64,000 nt of DNA, taken from assembly GCF_001676055.1 (NCBI RefSeq), contig NZ_LZEX01000001.1, positions 496,001-560,000 on the forward strand. Reading direction: 5' to 3'. This stretch comes from Morganella psychrotolerans (lineage in GTDB: Bacteria; Pseudomonadota; Gammaproteobacteria; Enterobacterales; Enterobacteriaceae). Each line of letters starts with the position of its first letter. The first letter of the stretch is position 1. The position numbers and the translations under genes are program-made. Positions 42,048 to 50,337 of the stretch are shown here, one piece after another. Below the pieces are notes generated by a model that was not told the DNA's origin, did no database searches, and saw only the letters and a list, made by a program, of their open reading frames with translations.

Positions 42048-42446
42048 ATGACTATGAACCTGCATACCCGGACAAGCGCCCCTGATTCCGCGCCGGCGAC
42101 CAGCGTATCTCCGCCGGAGCAGCCGGGCTCCACAAGAACGAAATTTTCCGGGAAAAAAACAAAACAGATATTTATCAGATAGTGACAGACTGCATCATAG
42201 AAGTCTTAGAAGCGGGCGTTAAGCCGTGGGTGTGTCCGTGGAAACACAACGGTACAGTGTCCGGTATTCCGTCAAATTGTACGACTGAGACAGCCTACGC
42301 GGAATAAATATCATGTTGTTGTGGTGCAGCGCTGCAAAGCAGAGATTTAATGATCCCCGCTGGCTGTCCTGCAAACAGGCTCAGGCTCCGGGTGCACAGG
42401 TTCGCAAAGGTGAGCGCGGTACGATGGCAATTTTTTACAAAATGCA
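42048..42446 (+). pseudogene. Remnant of ArdC-type antirestriction protein N-terminus
   Basis: Across three frames the N-terminal domain of ArdC can be read: DIYQIVTDCIIEVLEAGVKPW, then CPWKHNGTVSGIPSN, then after a missing base near 42300 the block MLLWCSAAKQRFNDPRWLSC and KQAQAPGAQVRKGERGT-AIFYK. ArdC proteins of conjugative plasmids protect entering DNA from restriction. The reading ends abruptly at the end of a palindromic miniature repeat (42450). The catalytic C-terminal metalloprotease-like domain is absent. Confidence 0.75.
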
Positions 42447-42449
42447 TGG

Positions 42450-42462
42450 ATACCCTTATTCA
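42450..42462 (-). repeat. Terminal fragment of the palindromic miniature repeat
   Basis: ATACCCTTATTCA equals the outermost 13 bases of the repeat's right end in reverse orientation. It marks the junction between the ArdC remnant and core sequence. Confidence 0.6.
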
Positions 42463-42505
42463 GACAAAATAGATCAAACGGCGGGCAGAACCCGCCGTCT
42501 GACAT

Positions 42506-43267
42506 TCAGTTAATCAGAGAAGGCGATTTGATACGCGATACAATCATCTCAAGCGTATTGTCGGCATCCTGTAATAAATCGGCTTTCGCGATCCGGAATA
42601 TGCGATCCAGCTCTGCGGTTTTGATGTGCAATTTAATCATCGAACGACTTTCACTGACAAGCGTAAATGCACTCAGCGGCGCTTCGTAACAGACAGCATA
42701 CTGACCCGGGGTAAACAGCAGGTTATCACCCACAATAGCCAGCATCGGGTAATACTGAATGCGCCGGCCGTTAATAAACAGCACAATACCCACAGCAAGC
42801 ATCAGCCCGCCGATATCCATCCCGACAAACAAAATACCCACACCGACAGCACTCAATAACAGCGCCATATTCATCTGGCGCTGTTTATTAAATTTCAGCA
42901 GCACCTCAAACGGTAATTGAGCCAGTTTCGGTACCGGTTTCAGTGACTGATACACGGCACGGTTATAGTCGTATAAGCTGCCGGCAATAAACACGAATCC
43001 CAGCGGGACAAAGATAATACCGCCGATCATTGCCAGGATCATGGACAGTTTTGGTTGGCTGCGTAAAAACGCAAGGCTGGCTAACTGCGCCACAAGCCCG
43101 CCACCCATCAGCATTTTCACCGCCGGTATCACTTCCAGCAGTTGTTGCATCTGATAATCCAGCTCGTCGCGGTACGGCTCAAGAGCCGACGGGATCCAGG
43201 AAATAATTCCCCAGAAAATCAGGTTAAGAGCCAGGCCGACCCACACTGCAATATGACGTTTTTCCAT
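42506..43267 (-). CDS. Membrane protein of unknown function
   Basis: A 253-residue protein with four or five hydrophobic segments (about 8-27, 50-68, 76-98, 133-160) and a soluble C-terminal domain of about 90 residues with mixed strands and helices (LLFTPGQYAVCYEAPLSA onwards). The topology resembles membrane proteins with a PH-like cytoplasmic domain, but no family is assigned. It is transcribed away from trhP and does not share the foreign composition of the island, so it is probably core. Confidence 0.75.
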   Translation of the reverse strand: MEKRHIAVWVGLALNLIFWGIISWIPSALEPYRDELDYQMQQLLEVIPAVKMLMGGGLVAQLASLAFLRSQPKLSMILAMIGGIIFVPLGFVFIAGSLYDYNRAVYQSLKPVPKLAQLPFEVLLKFNKQRQMNMALLLSAVGVGILFVGMDIGGLMLAVGIVLFINGRRIQYYPMLAIVGDNLLFTPGQYAVCYEAPLSAFTLVSESRSMIKLHIKTAELDRIFRIAKADLLQDADNTLEMIVSRIKSPSLIN

Positions 43268-43486
43268 GTATCCACGCTGTAACAGGCAAATGTTGAATGA
43301 TATATATACGACGAATGTTAATGACGTATATATAATTTGGCGGAACTATAGCAAATCAGCATCGGATGTTCATGCCATTTTCAGTAATTTATTTGATACC
43401 GGCCCCCGGTCGCGCTAGAATCCCGAGCCTTAATTACGCCCTCCCTTACCGGCAGGGTGCTGACTTGAACTCAGACGGAATACAAC

Positions 43487-44875
43487 ATGTTTACACCCGA
43501 ATTACTTTCTCCGGCGGGATCGCTGAAGAATATGCGCTATGCGTTTGCTTATGGTGCCGATGCCGTTTATGCGGGACAACCCCGCTACAGCCTGCGTGTG
43601 CGTAACAACGAATTTAATCATGAAAACCTCGCCAAAGGCATTAAAGAAGCCCACGAACAGGGTAAACGATTCTATGTCGTGGTGAATATCGCCCCGCATA
43701 ATGCCAAACTGAAAACCTTTATCCGTGATCTGGAGCCGGTCATTGCGATGGAGCCGGACGCTCTGATTATGTCTGATCCCGGCCTTATCATGCTGGTGCG
43801 CGAGCATTTCCCGCAGATGGACATCCATTTATCTGTCCAGGCGAATGCCGTTAACTGGGCAACAGTGAAATTCTGGCATCAGATGGGTCTGACCCGGGTT
43901 ATCCTCTCCCGCGAGCTGTCTCTTGAAGAGATAGCCGATATCCGCAAAAATGTGCCGGAAATCGAGCTGGAAGTTTTTGTCCACGGCGCACTGTGCATGG
44001 CTTACTCCGGCCGCTGCCTGCTCTCCGGATATATCAATAAACGTGACCCGAACCAGGGCACCTGCACCAATGCCTGCCGCTGGGAATATAAAGTGGAAGA
44101 AGGCAAAGAAGATGTGGTCGGTAATATCGTCCACAAGCAGGAGCCTATCCGGGTAAAAAATATTGAACCGACCCTGGGTGCCGGCGCACCGACTGACAAA
44201 GTGTTTATGATTGAAGAAGCACAGCGTCCCGGTGAATACATGACCGCGTTCGAAGATGAACACGGCACCTATATTATGAATTCCAAAGATCTGCGGGCAA
44301 TCGAGCACGTCGAGAAACTGACGCAGATGGGCGTGCATTCCCTGAAAATTGAAGGGCGCACCAAATCCTTCTATTACTGCGCCCGCACCGCACAGGTTTA
44401 CCGCCGCGCCATTGATGACGCTGTTGCCGGAAAACCGTTTGATGCATCCCTGCTGACCACGCTCGAAGGTCTGGCACACCGTGGTTACACGGAAGGTTTC
44501 CTGCGCCGTCACACTCATGAATCTTACCAGACCTATGAGTACGGCTACTCTGTTTCCGATTCCCAGCAATTTGTCGGTGAATTTACCGGTAAACGTGTGG
44601 ATGGTCTTGCTGAAGTTGATGTGAAAAATAAATTTCTTGTCGGCGACAGCCTGGAACTGATGACGCCGGACGGCAATATCAGCTTCACCCTGGAATCAAT
44701 AACCACCCGTAAAGGTGAATCCACTGATGTGGCACCGGGTAACGGACATATTGTGTATCTGCCGGTTCCTGATGATGTTGACCTTGAATTTGCCTTGCTT
44801 ATCCGTAACTTACCGGGAACCAGCACACGTAACCCGCATGTTCCTGACGCTATTGATGCTGCTGCAACAAAATAG
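43487..44875 (+). CDS. trhP: tRNA hydroxylation protein TrhP (YegQ), U32 peptidase family
   Basis: A 462-residue U32 family protein (E. coli YegQ 453). With TrhO it is involved in prephenate-dependent formation of 5-hydroxyuridine at position 34 of tRNAs. Conserved blocks include ELLSPAGSLKNMRYAFAYGA, the cysteine-rich SGRCLLSGYINKRDPNQGTC and NACRWEY, and KIEGRTKSFYYCA. As in E. coli, the CyaR small RNA gene lies directly downstream. Confidence 0.95.
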   Translation: MFTPELLSPAGSLKNMRYAFAYGADAVYAGQPRYSLRVRNNEFNHENLAKGIKEAHEQGKRFYVVVNIAPHNAKLKTFIRDLEPVIAMEPDALIMSDPGLIMLVREHFPQMDIHLSVQANAVNWATVKFWHQMGLTRVILSRELSLEEIADIRKNVPEIELEVFVHGALCMAYSGRCLLSGYINKRDPNQGTCTNACRWEYKVEEGKEDVVGNIVHKQEPIRVKNIEPTLGAGAPTDKVFMIEEAQRPGEYMTAFEDEHGTYIMNSKDLRAIEHVEKLTQMGVHSLKIEGRTKSFYYCARTAQVYRRAIDDAVAGKPFDASLLTTLEGLAHRGYTEGFLRRHTHESYQTYEYGYSVSDSQQFVGEFTGKRVDGLAEVDVKNKFLVGDSLELMTPDGNISFTLESITTRKGESTDVAPGNGHIVYLPVPDDVDLEFALLIRNLPGTSTRNPHVPDAIDAAATK

Positions 44876-44891
44876 GTAAATGTTCTGAATT

Positions 44892-44907
44892 TTCGAAACC
44901 GATCACA
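44892..44907 (+). promoter_or_regulatory. CRP site of cyaR
   Basis: TTCGA-N6-TCACA (44892-44907): right half perfect, left half 3 of 5. Its centre at 44899.5 is exactly 41.5 bases before the predicted start at 44941, a class II CRP position. A -10 TAGTAT is at 44929-44934. Confidence 0.7.
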
Positions 44908-44940
44908 ACAATCACTCCGGTTATTTCGTAGTATCGGACG

Positions 44941-45028
44941 AGAAAATGAAGAACTAAAACGTTTATTATAATTCAGGAACCACCTCCTTAGTTGGCTCAA
45001 TCTCCCTTGAGCCAACCTTTTCTTTTTT
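44941..45028 (+). ncRNA. cyaR: CyaR small RNA
   Basis: Recognised from the conserved core CAGGAACCACCTCCTTAG (44974-44991) and the terminator stem GTTGGCTCAA/TTGAGCCAAC around the loop TCTCCC, which is the same loop as in E. coli CyaR, followed by a T run. The predicted length of 88 bases equals that of E. coli (87). CyaR is an Hfq-dependent RNA that represses ompX, luxS, nadE and others when cAMP-CRP is active. The location after trhP(yegQ) matches E. coli; the 5' third differs in sequence. Confidence 0.92.
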
Positions 45029-45102
45029 GTGCACTCCCCCTCTTTTTCCGATAAATCACTGGCATATCTGTGTGTCGTTAGTTATTTTTAAATAATTAAA
45101 CT

Positions 45103-45172
45103 ATAGCCGACGTCATTCAGAATGCAGGCGGAGCGAAGCCAACGCACCTGCAGTTTGAATGAATAAGGGTAT
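45103..45172 (+). repeat. Copy of the palindromic miniature repeat, internally shortened
   Basis: Left end degenerate (ATAGCCGACGTCATTCAGAA), right end complete. About 70 bases, between cyaR and yegS; its right end is 17 bases before the yegS start. Confidence 0.85.
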
Positions 45173-45189
45173 AAATACGGAGTCACTAA

Positions 45190-46083
45190 ATGACCACTCC
45201 CCATCTCTTGGTTCTTAACGGAAAACGTGCCTCAGATGAACGTATCCGCCGGGCAGTACAACAGCTGCGGGACGCCGGTGAAAATATTCAGGTGCGTGTA
45301 ACCTGGGAGTCTGATGATATCCCCCGTTTTGTTCAGGAAGCAGTCTCCCTCAATGCCGCCACCGTCATTGCCGCCGGCGGCGACGGAACAATCAATGCCG
45401 TATGTAATGCATTAATGCAACTCAGTGCAGAAACACGCCCTGTTCTCGGTATCCTGCCGCTTGGTACAGCCAACGATTTCGCTACTGCCGCCGGTATTCC
45501 GTCTGATCTGACCAATGCGCTGATACTGGCGGTCAACGGCAATGCCACCGCCATTGATATTGGTTGCGTCAATGAATCGCGTTATTTCATCAATATGGCA
45601 ACAGGCGGATTTGGTCCGAAAATCACCACTGATACCCCGGAGCCACTGAAAAAAACCCTCGGCGGTGCTGCCTATTTCCTTCATGGCTTAACCCGCCATG
45701 ATCTGTTGAAAGCCGATCACTGCACTGTCCGCTGTGACGATTTTCACTGGCAGGATGATGCGCTGGTGATTGGTGTGGGAAACGGCTGTCAGGCCGGGGG
45801 CGGACACCGGATCTGCCCGGATGCCCGTATCAATGACGGCCTGCTGAATCTGAGTATTCTGCCGGAACGCAACTGGCCCCGCTCACTGTGGAATACCTTG
45901 TTTAACGAGGGCGAGGCCGACGGTGTCATTATGAAGCACAGTACACACATCACGATCACGGCGGCACATGATATGGTGTTTAACCTGGACGGAGAGCCGC
46001 TGACTGGTCAGCAATTTAACTTTCAGCTGCTGCCTGAAGCGATCCAGTGCCGGTTACCGCCACACTGCGGGTTGTTATCTTAA
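45190..46083 (+). CDS. yegS: Lipid kinase YegS
   Basis: A 297-residue diacylglycerol-kinase-like protein (E. coli YegS 299). The nucleotide loop is GGDGT (63-67), followed by VLGILPLGTANDFA. E. coli YegS phosphorylates phosphatidylglycerol in vitro; its physiological substrate is not settled. The ATG follows a GGAG ribosome site, right behind a miniature repeat. Confidence 0.94.
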   Translation: MTTPHLLVLNGKRASDERIRRAVQQLRDAGENIQVRVTWESDDIPRFVQEAVSLNAATVIAAGGDGTINAVCNALMQLSAETRPVLGILPLGTANDFATAAGIPSDLTNALILAVNGNATAIDIGCVNESRYFINMATGGFGPKITTDTPEPLKKTLGGAAYFLHGLTRHDLLKADHCTVRCDDFHWQDDALVIGVGNGCQAGGGHRICPDARINDGLLNLSILPERNWPRSLWNTLFNEGEADGVIMKHSTHITITAAHDMVFNLDGEPLTGQQFNFQLLPEAIQCRLPPHCGLLS

Positions 46084-46113
46084 ACATTATCTATGACAAT
46101 CCGTGACAATTTG

Positions 46114-46174
46114 ATAACCAATGTCATTCAGGGTGCAGCCGGGCTGAACCTGCAGTTTGAATGAATAAGGGTAT
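46114..46174 (+). repeat. Copy of the palindromic miniature repeat, 61 bases
   Basis: Left end ATAACCAATGTCATTCAGGG, right end CCTGCAGTTTGAATGAATAA plus GGGTAT. It lies directly before the fbaB ribosome site and so will be in or next to the leader of the fbaB mRNA. Confidence 0.85.
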
Positions 46175-46205
46175 TACACGCTACAGAAACAGGAGTTTAC
46201 ATACC

Positions 46206-47255
46206 ATGACTGATATCGTTAAATTGTTAGGTAATGATGCATCTTCCCTTCTCGGACACACCTGCACCACCATTGCAAAAGAAAACCTTTATCTGCCGGG
46301 CGATGATTTCGTCACCCGTGTGATGATGGATAATAACCGCCCGAATACTGTCCTGCGCTCCATGCAGTCCCTGTTTAATCACGGACGTCTGGCAGGCACC
46401 GGTTATCTGTCGATTTTGCCGGTCGATCAGGGTGTTGAGCACTCCGCTGCCGCATCATTTGCAGCAAACCCGCTCTATTTTGATCCGAAAAATATTGTGG
46501 AACTTGCCATAGAAGCCGGCTGTAACTGTGTCGCGTCAACCTACGGCGTGCTGGCATCTGTCGCCCGCCGCTACGCGCACCGCATTCCGTTCCTCGTTAA
46601 AATTAACCACAACGAAACCCTGAGCTTACCGGCTCAATATGACCAGACACTGTATGCCAGTGTTGACCAGGCGTTTGAAATGGGTGCCGTTGCCGTGGGT
46701 GCAACCATTTATTTCGGCTCACCGGAATCCCGCCGTCAGATTGAAGAGATTTCAGCTGCCTTTGAACGCGCTCACGAGTTGGGTATGGTGACAGTATTAT
46801 GGGCCTATCTGCGCAATCCTGAGTTCAAAAAAGACGGCGTTGATTACCATGCCAGTGCTGATCTAACCGGGCAGGCTAACCACCTCGCCGCCACTATCGG
46901 GGCAGATATCGTTAAACAGAAGATGGCAGAAAATAACGGCGGCTTTAAAGCCATCGGTTTCAGCCACACTGATGAGCGGGTCTACAGCAAACTAACTACA
47001 GATAACCCGATTGATCTTGTTCGTTACCAGTTGGCAAACTGCTATATGGGACGTGCGGGACTTATCAACTCCGGTGGTGCATCCGGAAACAATGATATGG
47101 CTGATGCGGTGCGTACTGCGGTGATTAACAAGCGTGCGGGCGGAATGGGGCTGATTCTGGGGCGCAAAGCCTTTAAGAAATCGATGAAAGACGGGGTTGC
47201 ATTAATCAATGCCGTGCAGGATGTGTATCTCGATAAGAGTGTGACGATTGCGTAA
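46206..47255 (+). CDS. fbaB: Class I fructose-bisphosphate aldolase
   Basis: A DhnA-type class I aldolase of 349 residues (E. coli FbaB 350) that cleaves fructose 1,6-bisphosphate, mostly in gluconeogenic growth. The Schiff-base lysine is K237 in [10 protein letters not shown]. Other conserved blocks are [20 protein letters not shown] and [14 protein letters not shown]. Start at 46206 is supported by CAGGAG upstream; the frame is open to 46161 through the repeat. Following yegS matches E. coli gene order. Confidence 0.96.
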   Translation: MTDIVKLLGNDASSLLGHTCTTIAKENLYLPGDDFVTRVMMDNNRPNTVLRSMQSLFNHGRLAGTGYLSILPVDQGVEHSAAASFAANPLYFDPKNIVELAIEAGCNCVASTYGVLASVARRYAHRIPFLVKINHNETLSLPAQYDQTLYASVDQAFEMGAVAVGATIYFGSPESRRQIEEISAAFERAHELGMVTVLWAYLRNPEFKKDGVDYHASADLTGQANHLAATIGADIVKQKMAENNGGFKAIGFSHTDERVYSKLTTDNPIDLVRYQLANCYMGRAGLINSGGASGNNDMADAVRTAVINKRAGGMGLILGRKAFKKSMKDGVALINAVQDVYLDKSVTIA

Positions 47256-47264
47256 TAAAACGCA

Positions 47265-47387
47265 GCCCGTTCTGCAAATCCTGAAGGATTCGTGGTAACG
47301 GGCAGGCGGACGAAAAGCATGCGCGTCATGGATGACGCGCCTGAGCGCACACGGATGTGTTTACAGCGGCTTTTCGTTTTGCCCGTT
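47265..47387. other. Nested, mutually exclusive hairpins between fbaB and rluF
   Basis: GCCCGTT occurs at 47265-47271 and 47381-47387, and its complement AACGGGC stands once between them at 47297-47303, so two alternative outer stems are possible. Inside the larger one are GAAAAGC/GCTTTTC (47312-47318 with 47369-47375), GCGCGTCAT/ATGACGCGC (47321-47340) and ACAC/GTGT (47349-47360). No T run follows. It lies between convergent genes. Confidence 0.6.
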
Positions 47388-47410
47388 GTCCACGGAGCCG
47401 GGCTACGGTA

Positions 47411-48305
47411 TCAGCGTTTCTTTTTCTTTCTGCCGGCCTGATTAAAGCGCTGCCGGTTATTCTCTGTGCTGCTCTCTTTTTTCTTCTGTTTATCAGATCC
47501 CGGATAAACAGGCGGGGCAACATTCACTTTGATATCCCGCTTCTGCGGTTTAGCCGCCGGTTTTTTGACTTTTTTTATCTTCTGATGATGATTTTTCAAT
47601 CGCATCAAACATCTCAACCAACTCGTCATCCGTTAAATCACGCCATTCACCCACCGGTAACCCGGTCAGGCTGACATTCATGATGCGCACGCGCTCAAGT
47701 TTAGTGACTTCATAGCCAAAATGTTCACACATCCGGCGGATCTGGCGGTTAAGCCCCTGAACCAGTGTGATACGAAAAGCAAAAGGCGCTTCCTGCTTCA
47801 CCTTACATTTTTTAGTCACTGTACCCAGAATCGGCACACCGGCGCTCATGCCGCTGATAAACTCATCTGTCACCGGCTTGTTGACTGTTACCACATACTC
47901 TTTCTGGTGATCATTACCCGCACGCAGGATTTTATTCACCAGGTCACCGTGGTTTGTCAGAAAAATCAGCCCCTGAGAGTCTTTATCCAGACGACCAATC
48001 GGGAAAACACGCTCGCTGTGATTAACAAAATCGACAATATTATTTTTCTCACCCGCCTCTGTCGTACTGACAATGCCGACCGGTTTATTCAGCGCGATTA
48101 AGACCAGGTTATCCTGCTCCCGCGCTTCAATAAGCTGTCCGTTAACTTTCACTACGTCACCAGGCATCACCTGCGAGCCGATAGCCGCACGTTTACCGTT
48201 GATAATCACCAGCCCCTGCTCAATATAACGGTCTGCATCACGGCGGGAGCAGATGCCGCTTTCGCTGATATATTTATTAAGACGTACAGACGAATCAGTT
48301 TCCAT
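47411..48305 (-). pseudogene. rluF: 23S rRNA pseudouridine synthase RluF, frameshift in C-terminal tail
   Basis: RluF makes pseudouridine 2604 in 23S rRNA. An S4 domain ([21 protein letters not shown]) precedes the catalytic domain with Asp in [16 protein letters not shown]. The frame ends at 47550 with KKSQKTGG. Skipping one A in the run of seven at 47570-47576 gives instead [16 protein letters not shown] and a basic tail ending QAGRKKKKR at 47411, just like the tail of E. coli RluF, for a total of 297 residues (E. coli 290). The catalytic part is intact, so the enzyme may still work. Start at 48305 ([11 protein letters not shown]). Confidence 0.9.
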
Positions 48306-48352
48306 ATCTTCCCCCTGAAAAGCGCGCAATATACACGAATTACCGTGTTATA

Positions 48353-49150
48353 TCACCACCACTGATAAAAATGGTGAACCGGCCCCTGTCCGCGCCCGAC
48401 ATCCAGACTGTCTGCGGCGGCCAGCGCACCGTGTAAATACTGCTTTGCGGCTGCAACTGTGTCATACCAATCCGCACACTGCGGGCGTAATGCCGCCAGT
48501 GCCGCAGACAATGTACATCCGGTACCGTGACTGTTTTTGGTTGCAATCCGCGGGGAGATAAAACGGCAACGGCCCTCCGGTAAAAACAGCCAGTCAGGGC
48601 TTTCGGCGCTGTCAAGATGCCCGCCTTTCAGTAACACGGCCTTTGCACCCGCCGCCAGTAAGGCGTCACCCTGCTCCTGCATCATTTTTTCATTGGTGGC
48701 AGGGTCAGTTTTCAGCAGTGCTGCGGCTTCCGGCAGATTTGGCGTAATAATAGATACGTGAGGAAGCAATACTGACATCAATGAATCAACAGCATCGGCG
48801 TTTAACAACGGATCGCCACTTTTCGCCAGCATCACGGTGTCCAGCACCACACAGGGTAATGCATACTGCCGCAGTTTATCCGCCACAACTTCAATCACTG
48901 CCGCATTGGATAACATACCTATCTTGCTGCTGTCGATACGCACATCTGTTAACACCGCATCCATCTGAGCGGCAATAAAATCAGGATCAACCGGATAAAC
49001 AGAATTCACTCCACAGGTATTTTGCGCCACCAGCGCGGTCATCACGGTTGTGCCGTAAACACCTAATGCTGAAAAGGTTTTTAAATCGGCCTGAATACCC
49101 GCGCCGCCACTCGGGTCAGTTCCGGCAATCGTTAATGCATTAATTCTCAC
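48353..49150 (-). CDS. thiD: Hydroxymethylpyrimidine/phosphomethylpyrimidine kinase
   Basis: Phosphorylates HMP and HMP-P in thiamine synthesis. A 265-residue ribokinase-fold protein (E. coli ThiD 266) with ALTIAGTDPSGGAGIQADLK at the N-terminus and the anion hole NSHGTGCTLSAALAA near the C-terminus. No other thi gene is adjacent; in E. coli it lies in thiMD. It is followed by rluF on the same strand after 47 bases. Confidence 0.95.
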   Translation of the reverse strand: MRINALTIAGTDPSGGAGIQADLKTFSALGVYGTTVMTALVAQNTCGVNSVYPVDPDFIAAQMDAVLTDVRIDSSKIGMLSNAAVIEVVADKLRQYALPCVVLDTVMLAKSGDPLLNADAVDSLMSVLLPHVSIITPNLPEAAALLKTDPATNEKMMQEQGDALLAAGAKAVLLKGGHLDSAESPDWLFLPEGRCRFISPRIATKNSHGTGCTLSAALAALRPQCADWYDTVAAAKQYLHGALAAADSLDVGRGQGPVHHFYQWW

Positions 49151-49187
49151 CTGTGCTCCTGTTTATTCTGTCCGGAAAATAGCATAT

Positions 49188-49310
49188 ACCCTTATTCATT
49201 CAAACTGCAGGTTCGTTGGCGGTACTCAGATAGCCAGGTCACATAGTTTACCTATGCTCCCCGTCTATCTTCCCTTGCCGCCTGCCTGCATCTTGAATGA
49301 CGTTGGGTAT
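49188..49310 (-). repeat. Full-length palindromic miniature repeat, 123 bases
   Basis: Complete copy in reverse orientation relative to 51011-51134. Ends are ATACCCTTATTCATTCAAAC and the complement of ATACCCAACGTCATTCAAGA. The core contains the CTTGCCGCC and CCCCGTC blocks shared with the other full copy. Confidence 0.9.
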
Positions 49311-49383
49311 AGTGAATTATACGCATATGACCGCGGGAAACTACCGCCCGGGGATATCATCTTTACCTGATTTACCTGAAAGA

Positions 49384-49416
49384 TAAAAAAACCCCGCGCC
49401 GGTAAGGGCACGGGGT
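49384..49416 (-). terminator. Terminator downstream of cspE
   Basis: Stem ACCCCG/CGGGGT (49391-49396 with 49411-49416) and, in the minus direction, a run of seven T. It lies about 110 bases after the cspE stop codon. Confidence 0.7.
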
Positions 49417-49524
49417 CTGAATTTGCGTCAGTGATATACACTCGTCATGATAACGGCTATAAGGCTGTCGCATTCATTACGTTAACAGTACATATATCAG
49501 AGGCAGATACTCTGCCGGTGATGA

Positions 49525-49734
49525 TTATGCGCCGGTGACGTTAGCCGCAGCAGGGCCTTTAGGACCATCCTGCACTTCGAATTCAACTTGTTGGCCTTCA
49601 GCAAGTGTTTTAAATCCGTCGGTCATGATTGCAGAGAAATGTACGAATACATCTTTGCTGCCATCAGCTGGAGTGATGAAACCAAAACCTTTTGATTCGT
49701 TGAACCACTTAACCGTGCCTTTAAGTTTAGCCAT
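49525..49734 (-). CDS. cspE: Cold-shock-domain RNA chaperone, CspE type
   Basis: A 69-residue OB-fold protein with both RNP motifs, KGFGFITP and VFVHFSAI. It melts RNA secondary structure and antiterminates. Identity to E. coli CspE and CspC is about equal ([10 protein letters not shown]... like CspC), but it is next to pagP, which is the neighbour of cspE in E. coli. Start at 49734 has AGGA upstream; the frame extends to 49764 without support. Confidence 0.9.
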   Translation of the reverse strand: MAKLKGTVKWFNESKGFGFITPADGSKDVFVHFSAIMTDGFKTLAEGQQVEFEVQDGPKGPAAANVTGA

Positions 49735-50337
49735 TGATAAAATTCCTATCCTACAGATTGCCAATATTATGGCGAATACAAACTAGTCGTTACTGCTTAA
49801 AAAACAGAAGCGTACCTCGTTTACCCATTTGAGTTATCACATAGGATAGTCCGGAAATCAAGTTGTTTTTTCCGGGGGAAGATCTGGTGCACATATTTAG
49901 AAATATTAATAACCGATTCCGGTAATATTCTGCACAAAATTCATAACCTCTTGTGTTTTAACACATAACAATTTTTCAGCTTTGTGCCTTTTTCAAAAGA
50001 CAGGTAAGGTTCTCTGGCTCATCATTTCCACACTAAGAATCGGGCTGTTACATCGGCTTATTGGTATTTTATTTAGCTTTAAATCGGTTTGACCGTATGA
50101 AAATAATATGACGTTTATGTTATTATCCTTGTAGTCTATAAATTAACATTTCTTGTTATCAGCAATAATTACTCTAAATAATTCGGGATGCATGCAGGCG
50201 ACAAGCTCCGGCCGCCGGGGAGCATAGATAAACTATGTGACCCGGCGGGCTGAGCGTAGTCAACGACCAGGCATCCTGAAGTATGACGAGTATAATCGTT
50301 TTAAAGGAATGGATTATTGTTACACCAGGAGTCATTC
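49735..50337. other. Divergent region cspE/pagP
   Basis: About 600 bases holding the leader and promoter of cspE, an AT-rich stretch, a variant palindromic element (50168-50296) and the pagP ribosome site CAGGAG (50325-50330). No gene seen. Confidence 0.65.
50168..50296. repeat. Palindromic miniature element with different ends, about 129 bases
   Basis: Ends read TACTCTAAATAATTCGGGAT on the left and, in complement, TATACTCGTCATACTTCAGG on the right. The core GGGGAGCATAGATAAACTAT and GTGACCCGGCGGGCT is shared with the 51011-51134 copy. This end type is widespread in Serratia and Yersinia-like genomes as I recall. Confidence 0.75.

Larger units (their letters stand above)
41469..42505. other. 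Island remnant region
   Basis: About 1 kb with no intact gene. The first 430 bases hold the tccC promoter region and a hairpin (TTCCGCC at 41688-41694 with GGCGGAA at 41705-41711). The rest is decayed XRE and ArdC genes. Confidence 0.7.
49151..49524. other. Intergenic region thiD/cspE
   Basis: Holds a full miniature repeat (49188-49310) and the terminator at 49384-49416. Nothing else recognised. Confidence 0.7.

Noticed and set aside
42313-42513. 66-codon frame as an independent gene
   Set aside because: Its middle is the conserved ArdC block; it is a fragment of the decayed gene.
47560-47580. Programmed -1 ribosomal frameshift in rluF as in dnaX
   Set aside because: The downstream frame needed is +1, not -1, and there is no stimulatory hairpin; a simple indel or polymerase slip fits better.
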